This document shows, one piece after another, positions 57,061-64,000 of a stretch of DNA of 64,000 nt. How positions within the stretch are numbered: position 1 is the first letter of the stretch; each line of letters starts with the position of its first letter. The position numbers were made by a program, and so were the translations under genes. Below the pieces are notes generated by a model, which did no database searches, had not been told where the DNA came from, and saw only the letters and a program-made list of their open reading frames with translations. The stretch comes from Ulota crispa (lineage: Eukaryota; Streptophyta; Bryopsida; Orthotrichales; Orthotrichaceae): contig OY987244.1 of NCBI GenBank assembly GCA_963920765.1, positions 6,326,501-6,390,500 on the forward strand, given 5' to 3'.

Positions 57061-57069
57061 TTGTGCCAA

Positions 57070-57837
57070 TGCCATATGCACTTAAATCCATATCCTTTTG
57101 TACTTAGTCCAATAAAACTATTATCCAAGTATAGTCAAATAGCTTGGATTTTTTTTGAGTGGTAGTAGACACATGCTTGGAGGTACATGAAAAAGTACAA
57201 GTCCTTTGACTGTACCATTAAGAAGAGGATGAGAGTCAAATGTGGACATTTTTCAAAAACCAAATGCAACATAATTGTCCCTGGGGTGCTTTGGGGTTAG
57301 GGGATTGGTATACTGCACATACATGTTTGTTGGGCTAGGGTGGAAAAGTTTAGATCTTTGACGTGGCATAAAAAGTAAAAGTTCAAAAATTTACTACTAG
57401 AAGATTGAACTTCATAATTGGAGTTTACGTTTAGATTTAGAAGCCATGATTTAGGCTTGGTTCTTACTAGAAGCCGAATAAAGTGGCAAAACTAGCACTC
57501 CAGCCAGTGGTTCATCCGCCATAAAGTTTCCCTGTAATCGTGTGTCATCCAAGTGTGTGCCTTTGTCAAACAAGTTTGGTGGGCTATATTGGTTGGTGAA
57601 GATGGATGTAAAAGTATCAGACAAACTTGTAGTTTGAACCTAGCAACGGAGGAAAGCCAAATTTCAACCAATCACGTTTGAGAAATTCTTGGCCGGTTGC
57701 TAGTCTGGACTGAGTCTAAGTATACCATAGCCCAAGAAATAAAATTGACCAACTGCAAAAAGAAAAGGGCAGACTCATACTTTACCCTTTTTTGTAAAAA
57801 TATTGAGCTATTCCACCTTGGCCTCACAAACACGCAT
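57070..57837. other. Intergenic DNA, nothing recognised
   Basis: No supportable exon or complete element. Confidence 0.4.
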
Positions 57838-59680
57838 GAACAATACCCCTTAGTAAGCTCACATTCAGACCCATTTTGCTAATTAACCCTTAAAGGACCA
57901 AGCCCTTTTTTCTTTGAAAATCAATGAAAATTGCCACTTTTGGGGGAACGAGTAGAAAGTTAGGGAAAAAAAAATTGAAAATTCAACCATAAGATCTTGT
58001 CCTAGACTATGGAAGGTACTTGTGGGAAAAATTTCAGCTCATTCTAGCAATAGAGGAGTGAGATGTTAACATTTGAAGTGAAAAAAAAGTTTTTTTCCCT
58101 ACTGCCCAAAAATTTCAAAAGCCTTTGACGGCTCCTATATCAAACAAATTGCTCTAAGCAAAGTTGAGGTTTATTTTTCCCATGTAGAAGACCAAGTTAG
58201 GTATGTGTGGGAGAGTTTTCAAATGAATTGGAGGTGTGAATCATACTTTATAAAATCCTAAAATGTCATAAGGCCATGAAATTTGCATATACACTAGGCA
58301 AAGTTGGAGGATTTATGTAAAATTGAGAAATTTGAATTACTGTGATCCAAATGGCAAAATCCAAGGAATCTTAGTCTACTACAACTTGGAAAAAAAAAAA
58401 AAAAAAAAAAAAAAAATCCACAAAGAGCTCAAAAAAGTAAAGTAACAAATTTTGCAAGGGATGGAGGTTTGGGAGTCCCATACCTACCCGCAAACTAAAA
58501 TTTCTTGTAACTTTCATCTCATCAATAAAAATTGAATGATTCAAAGATTTCCACTGTTGTATAAATCTAAAGAACCAATTTCAGATTTTTAATTTCAAAA
58601 AATGCAATTTTGATTTTTTTGTTTGGGTTGCCCGCCCTCCCTCTTTCTCAAAGATTCATGCATAACTTCTTCAATAAATGTTGGAATGAAGAAAAAAATA
58701 GATGCTTGCGTAGATCTTTGAATTCTCCACCTTCAATAAAAGTTTCAAAGAACCACAAAAAGTAGATTAGCTATAGGTACATGCCCAAAATCCATTTGTC
58801 CCCTAAGGAGATAGTTGGTCCTTTAGGGTTAAAAAACTCTGTAAAAGATAGAGTGTAATTTGAATTTTTTGGCTTTCCATTATGGTCTTGTAGTCCTCAT
58901 GCAGTCTCAATCAATTTTTGATTCCAAAGAACCAAAAATCCATTTTTGGTGAATTGTTCCATATTAGAATTCATAGTTTTACATGAAAATTGATTGAAGA
59001 AAGTTGGTGATGAATTTTTGAGATTTAACTGCATGGGTATGTAAGGAACATTCATATGTACCTTTCATGTTAAAACAAATAACATTAAGTAACAAAAACA
59101 TGATCTACAAGGAAATCAATGCAAAATCAACTTGGGGTGTGATAGGAAAAAAATTTGGAAAATAGATATTTATTTATGAAAATCATATTTTGCTGTTTGA
59201 CACATACTCCATGATTACATTTGTACCTCTGAGTATGAAAATACATTTACTTAGCCAAAAGCTAGCAAGAATTTCAAGATATCTATTTTATGAATTTTGA
59301 TCCTATCACACTCCAAGTTGATTTTGCATTGATTTCCTTGTGGATCATGTTTTTGTTACTTAATGTTATTTGTTTTAACATGAAAGGTACATATGAATGT
59401 TCCTTACATACCCATGCAGTTAAATCTCAAAAATTCATCACCAACTTTCTTCAATCAATTTTCATGTAAAACTATGAATTCTAATATGGAACATTTCACC
59501 AATAATGGATTTTTGGTTTTTGGAATCAGAAATTGATATGCTTAATTGAGACTGCATGAGGATTACAAAGCCATAATGGAAAGCTAAACAATTCAAATTA
59601 CACTCTATCTTTTATAGAGTTTTTTAATCAACAAAATGGGTTTGAACATAAACTTATTGCAGGGTATTGTATAGGACCGC
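57838..59680. repeat. Long palindrome 1 (arms ~430-450 bp), interrupted by a family A element
   Basis: Left arm 57838-57886 plus 58829-59230; right arm about 59235-59680. Pairs include ACAATACCCC, ACCCATTTTG, TTAAAAAACTCTGTAAAAGA, GATAGAGTGTAATTTGAA, CTTTCCATTATGG, AATTTTTGAGATTTAACTGC, CTTTCATGTTAAAACAAATA and GATTTCATAAA-type centre sequences. Identity between arms is high. Non-coding throughout. Confidence 0.85.
57887..58828 (+). mobile_element. Family A TTAA element, complete (942 bp)
   Basis: CCCTTAAAGGACCAA and the inverse of TTGGTCCTTTAGGG, with TTAA on both sides (57883-57886, 58829-58832). It lies in the left arm of a long palindrome whose right arm has the uninterrupted site (TTGATTAAAAAACTC on the complementary strand). 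It contains a run of about 30 A at 58388-58417. No coding capacity. Confidence 0.85.
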
Positions 59681-60510
59681 GAAGTCATGTTATGTAATCC
59701 ATGTTTTGGCATTCCAAATATGTTTGTGTAACAAAAAAATATAAATGGTATTTCAATCTCATATTGTTGGTATTTTATTCTCATGCAATCCCACTCAACC
59801 ATACCAAATTTTGGTTATTAAAATCCAAAATTCTATTGTTGGTAAATCGTTTTGTGTCAAAATCATGGTTTTACAAGAAAGTTGATTAAAACACATTTGT
59901 GATGAATTTTTTAAACTTAATTGCATGGATATGTAGGAAACATCCATATGCACATTTTCCTTGCTAAAAAGAACCCCTTTAAGTAACAAAATTTTGATTG
60001 ACAAAGAATTCAATGTGGGGTGTGGTAGGACCAATTTTTAAAAAATAGGTATCCTTTATGATAATCAATTTTTGTTGTTTGATTTATATACTATGACTAA
60101 ATTTGTACCTTGAACATGACAATATGTTTACTTACAAATAGAAATATCTACTTTACAAATTTTGATCCTACCACACCTCACATTGAACTTTTTGGCAATC
60201 ATAATTTTATTACTTAAGGGAGTCTTTTTAGAAGGGAAATGTGCATATGGATGTTTTCTTACATATCCATGCAACCAAATCTCAAAAATTCATCACCAAT
60301 TTTCTTCAATCAATTTCACATAAAAAATCATGAATTTTGTATAAAATAATTCACCAAAAATGGGATTTTTTTTTTTAGGAATCAGAATCTAGTATGCTTG
60401 AATGGTCGGGATTGCATAAGAATCAATACCCATGATTTAAAATAACAAAATTCAATTTTCTATGTATTACGCAATTTTTTTTGAATGGCAAAATATGCAT
60501 GTACGTATTG
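59650..60510. repeat. Long palindrome 2, diverged copy
   Basis: Same theme as palindrome 1 but diverged: GGGTATTGTATAGGACC starts the left arm; CCATGCAA, CATATGCACATTT, AAGTAACAAAATT and GGTGTGGTAGGA pair with their inverses in the right half (about 60120-60500). Centre near 60070-60090. No coding capacity. Confidence 0.75.
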
Positions 60511-60514
60511 TTAT

Positions 60515-60900
60515 GCAAGGGTATTGTACAGTGGCCTCCAACAAATTATTGTTGCCCCCTTTTTTTCATTCCAAAAACATACCATGTTAAAGAATAAAAA
60601 TTGGCAATCTATTTTCTTGTATTTTTTATATTATATTCTTATTTGCCATCCCAATCAAGCATATCAATATTCTACCTCAAAAAATCAAAATCCAATTTTT
60701 GATAAATTGTTTTGTGTCAAAATCTTGGGTTTATAAGAAATTGGTTGAAAGACATTGATGATAAACTTCTGACATTGGATTGCATGGGTATGTGGAAAAC
60801 ATCCACACATACAAGATAACCCTCTTACTTAACAAAAAATGATATTTTCAAAGAAATTAGTGTGAATTGTGATATAGATCTTTTGCAATTTATGCAATGC
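60515..60900. repeat. Half copy of the long palindrome
   Basis: Begins GCAAGGGTATTGTACAGTGG, parallel to the left arm of palindrome 2, and continues through TTTTGTGTCAAAATC, TGCATGGGTATGTGGAAAAC and ATCCACACATAC to GTGTGAATTGTGATA at about 60880. The right half is missing. Confidence 0.65.
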
Positions 60901-61740
60901 ATTTTAGTTTTGAATCTTGTTATTGAGCACGACATTTTACATATAACTCATAGTTGCTTCTTGCAATGTGCCAATTATTTGTGTTACAATAATTTTCAAA
61001 ACCTACAATCTCATAAGAAGCAACATTTTTTATTTGGCGGTGCACTTTTACTTGCAATAAACCTTATTAAAGCTAATATTAATTCATATTTGAATTGATA
61101 ATTGAACAAAACTTACTTTATCTTATCAACGCAATATAAATAATCTTTATTACCAATTCAAACATCTAATTTCCATTTTGTACTTCTACATATTTTTTCT
61201 TGTTTTAATTGTAAAATGCAAGTTTCAATATCTTTTGCTGAAGATAATGTGTTCAATACTTTAACAATTTTTTGAGATCTCTACTTTGTTTTGCAACTAT
61301 TAATTTCAACTTGTATTTAAACAAAACAAATACAAAAGTGTGGATATTTAAATATGCTTTAAAATTTGTCATTTGCATTCCTGCATGAATAAAATCATTA
61401 CTTGCAGCGTTAGTCAAAAAAATTGTTTCAATTTATAAACATATGAAGATATTTGTTGTAAATGGTCTTTGGTAAATTACATGAAAATATATCAACTTTT
61501 ATTTCTCAAACTAAACCCCTAATTTTTTTATCTACTGTAATACTGAATTAAAATAACATCATTTTATGCATTGAAGTCTTATATATTATTATATTTTATT
61601 GAGTAAACAATATCAAAAAAGAAATAGATTATAAAATTCACACTCAAATATTCATAGTTTAAACCCACGTGTTTAACTATATGTTAAAAAAAGTTATCTA
61701 CATGGATTGTAAATATCAGTGTAAGCATTAAATAATATAA
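60901..61740. other. AT-rich intergenic DNA, nothing recognised
   Basis: Very AT-rich; no gene, repeat boundary or RNA recognised. Confidence 0.45.
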
Positions 61741-62316
61741 TCTATCTATATAACAGAATACAATTTACCCATTTAGCAATCCATTTACTTCGATTTTGTT
61801 ATTGTATGGGTAAACAAACTTGTAGGGGTAAAAACTTGGTTGGGTAAAAAAATTGCAGAGGTAAAATTTTGCATAGATAAAAACTTGCATGACAAAAAAA
61901 TATATGGGTAAAAATTTCTATGTGTAAAAAATTGTATGCGTAAAAAAGTGCGTGAGTGAATAACAAAAATGTAATAAAATTGAGTAGATAAAAAAAATTA
62001 TGTAAAAACATTGCATGAATTAAACCTATTTGGGTAAAAAATTGTGTTGATAGAAAATAAATAATATTTTTTTGCACAAAATTTTTTGACATTCCTTTTA
62101 TTGTGTGGGTAAAAAATTCTGTGAGTTTAGAACAAAAAATGCTTTACTGCAAGGGAATGTTTAGTAAACAAAAACAAATGTTTAGTGCATGGGTAAAATT
62201 TGAAATTGGAAAGCGCTAACAAAAAGTAAGAATTATTCTCTTGCGGAAATAATGTTTTGTGTAAGTGGGCTTGAGCTTAGTTTACATCTCGTCGCACCAA
62301 TGGGTGCCTATACTAG
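61741..62316 (+). mobile_element. Non-autonomous Helitron-like element 2 (576 bp)
   Basis: Flanked A|TC...CTAG|T: it starts TCTATCTATATAACAG after A61740 and ends CTATACTAG before T62317. A hairpin GCACC-AATG-GGTGC (62294-62307) lies five bases before CTAG. The interior is rich in GGGTAAAAA motifs and shares GCTTTACTGCAAGGGAAT with element 1. No coding capacity. Confidence 0.6.
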
Positions 62317-62405
62317 TATGGATATAAAAAAAACACTTACACTAGTTTTCAAAAATATAAGTACCAAAAAATCCTTGAATACATTGGTTGACCCCAATTG
62401 ACTAA

Positions 62406-63231
62406 TCCCTAAATGACCAAGCCCTTTTTTCTATGAAAATCACTAAAAACTGTCATTTCTAAGAGGTTTAGTAAAAAGGGATTTTGTATTTTGTTTTTGT
62501 GAAATTCAACTATAGGATCTTGCTCTAAACGAGAAGAGGTACTTGTGGGAAAAAAATCAAAAAAATTGCTTTGTCCAAAGTTGCACTTTAAATTTTCCAT
62601 GCAAGAGATCAAGTTAGGTATAGGTGGAAGAAATTTCAAATCAACTAGAACTATGCAACACATGAGAAAAAATAGTAAGCAAAAAAAGTAGAGGAGTCAA
62701 AACACCAAATTGTTAAAAATTTAATTATTGAAATAAGAAATGCAAATCCCAACAGTGATAATGTTGTGATAAACAATCTACTTCCTTTAATTTAATTTTT
62801 TTCCAAAATATTGAAAATTGAGTAAAATAAGGACTTTGAAGTTTATTTTAGAGTAGAGAATCCACACTGCCCGCAAACATAAACTCCTCATAATTCTCAT
62901 CTCATTGATTGAAATTGAGTAATTCAAAGCTTCTCAGGTATAAAAAAATAGAAAGAACCAATTTCAAATATTAATTTTAAAAAAATGTAAATTTTTAAAG
63001 AAGTTTTTGGGTTGCCCAAAGTTCCGAATGGCCAGTCCTTTCCAAATTTTGATAAATTCTTGCATAACTTCTTCATTAAATGTCAAAATGAAGAAAAAAT
63101 TAGATGCCCACATAGATCTTTGAATTCCCCACCTTCAAAGAAAGTTTTAGAAAATCACACAAAGTAGTTTGGCCATAGGTACATGCCTGAAGTCCAACCT
63201 GTCCCCCAAAGGGACAATGGTCCTTTAGGGG
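62406..63231 (+). mobile_element. Family A TTAA element (826 bp)
   Basis: Left end TCCCTAAATGACCAAGCCC (preceded by CTAA), right end ATGGTCCTTTAGGGG followed by TTAA (63232-63235). It shares the whole interior plan with 57887-58828. The left end carries point changes. The minus-strand 84-codon frame inside is not a transposase. Confidence 0.7.
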
Positions 63232-63435
63232 TTAATGGTCAAGGCTCCTACTACTTTCTACTTTTTACTCATAGAAAAAATTCTTAGTTGAATTTGCAAT
63301 AATAATTATTAATGTTTTAAGCTAAATTCTCAAGTGAACCATGTAAAATAAAAAGGAAGTAAATGGTTAATTTCTAAGTTATTAAACAATTAGTGGACTA
63401 GAAATATTTAAAAATTTAAATTTAATATTCACATT

Positions 63436-63586
63436 CACTACAAAGGAAAATGTTCAAAATGACAAAAATATGTCCAAATCAACATGGCTAAATTTACAGA
63501 AATTGTCCAATTTGACAAAAAAATTGTCATTTTGGATTTATTTAGTCAATTTGGACATGTCAATTAGGACACAATTCCTTGTAGTA
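63436..63586. mobile_element. CACTA-like MITE (151 bp)
   Basis: CACTACAAAGGAAAATGTTC and the inverse of ACACAATTCCTTGTAGT. The interior repeats GTCCAA/TTGGAC and TCAATTTGGACATGTCAATT. Flanks ATT and ATA are near-matching 3-bp duplications. Its right half is also found at about 3118-3190. Confidence 0.6.
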
Positions 63587-63589
63587 ATA

Positions 63590-64000
63590 TTTGCATGAAA
63601 TTGCTTCAGTAATTATCATAAAAGTGCCAATTTATTAGTTAATGACTGATATGAGGAAGTGCATTTTTCATTGCAGTTCCAAACAATAATCACCATCAAT
63701 ATATTGCAAAATAGCTTATTTTTATCAATACAAAGTTTTGAAATCTTTATGTTGCTTGCAAAATCTAATGGGTTATTTTTCAATAACTCTTTGAGGTGCT
63801 TTTGCGTATGTTTAAAAAAAAATTTGCAATGTAACAAGCAAGTATGCTCACAATTTTCTGTTACATATTCAGCTAATATAGTGGCATAAGTAATGCAAAC
63901 CGCTTTCTCACTAATCATAGCACTAGTGTCTAGTGGTTACATATCTATTTTTTATATTAGCAAATTTCTTTAAAGTAGAAAAATATAACTACATTTAAAA
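63590..64000. other. AT-rich intergenic DNA, nothing recognised
   Basis: Frames on both strands (63616-63918) are AT-driven, overlap fully and lack family likeness. Confidence 0.4.

Noticed and set aside
58388..58417. Poly(A) run of about 30 A as a retroposon tail
   Set aside because: It lies inside a TTAA element at a place where sister copies have shorter A-rich sequence; slippage explains it better.
1..64000. tRNA genes, rRNA genes, CRISPR arrays, bacterial operons
   Set aside because: No B-box-containing tRNA fold, no rRNA segments and no spaced direct-repeat arrays were seen; GGTTCGAACC-like hits fall inside coding exons.
1..64000. Autonomous transposase or retroelement coding sequence
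   Set aside because: No frame shows DDE/DDD, reverse transcriptase, integrase or Rep/helicase motifs, and no LTR pair was noticed.

Overview
The window is nuclear DNA of a land plant or close streptophyte. The genes are intron-rich with GT-AG splice sites and encode plant-type proteins: a full-length EXO70A1-like exocyst subunit, a tropinone-reductase-like SDR, a glucose-6-phosphate 1-epimerase-like protein with a plastid-type N-terminus, a potato-inhibitor-I exon, and a plant protein ending in a Gly-rich membrane segment. Short telo-boxes (AAACCCTAA) occur near genes, and AT-rich intergenic DNA is packed with small transposons. I cannot name the species. A non-seed plant is possible, but that is a guess.

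Layout. 1-5.1 kb: repeats plus the terminal exon of a potato-inhibitor-I gene (2465-2661, +). 5.1-11.3 kb: promoter, a 3-copy tandem repeat, a leader intron and a 5-exon ankyrin/coiled-coil gene (+). 11.5-13.6 kb: a non-autonomous Helitron and a CACTA-like element. 14.2-17.4 kb: a 4-exon SDR gene (-) whose introns and 3' flank are filled by minisatellites. 17.7-22.4 kb: nested small transposons. 22.4-27.8 kb: a 4-exon gene of unknown function (-), with a (GA)-rich VNTR directly after exon 1. 28.3-32 kb: MITEs and foldbacks. 33.4-39.2 kb: EXO70A1-like, 12 exons (-). 39.7-44.3 kb: nested MITEs, up to three layers deep. 44.5-50.1 kb: the epimerase-like gene, 10 exons (+), with a GC-AG intron. 54.2-56.4 kb: a 2-exon membrane-anchored gene (+). 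56.9-64 kb: long palindromes, TTAA-flanked elements, a second Helitron and a CACTA-like element.

For the SDR, unknown, EXO70, epimerase and membrane-anchored genes I placed every intron by eye, and the summed coding length of each stays in frame from start to stop (269, 643, 635, 363 and 321 aa). The ankyrin gene also closes (426 aa) but has an alternative last exon. The genes are ordinary, independently transcribed nuclear genes, and no operon or gene cluster is implied.

The most unusual content is the mobile DNA. Eleven small elements, in at least seven sequence types (71 to 942 bp), have CCCYT-type ends, and most are flanked by TTAA. This is the signature of piggyBac elements, which I do not associate with land plants. 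Two of them sit in repeats whose other copy shows the empty site. There are also two short elements with Helitron ends, MITEs with 9-10 bp target duplications (Mutator-like), CACTA-like foldbacks with 3-bp duplications, and an array of about 2.5 very long palindromes. I saw no transposase gene, so all elements here look non-autonomous.
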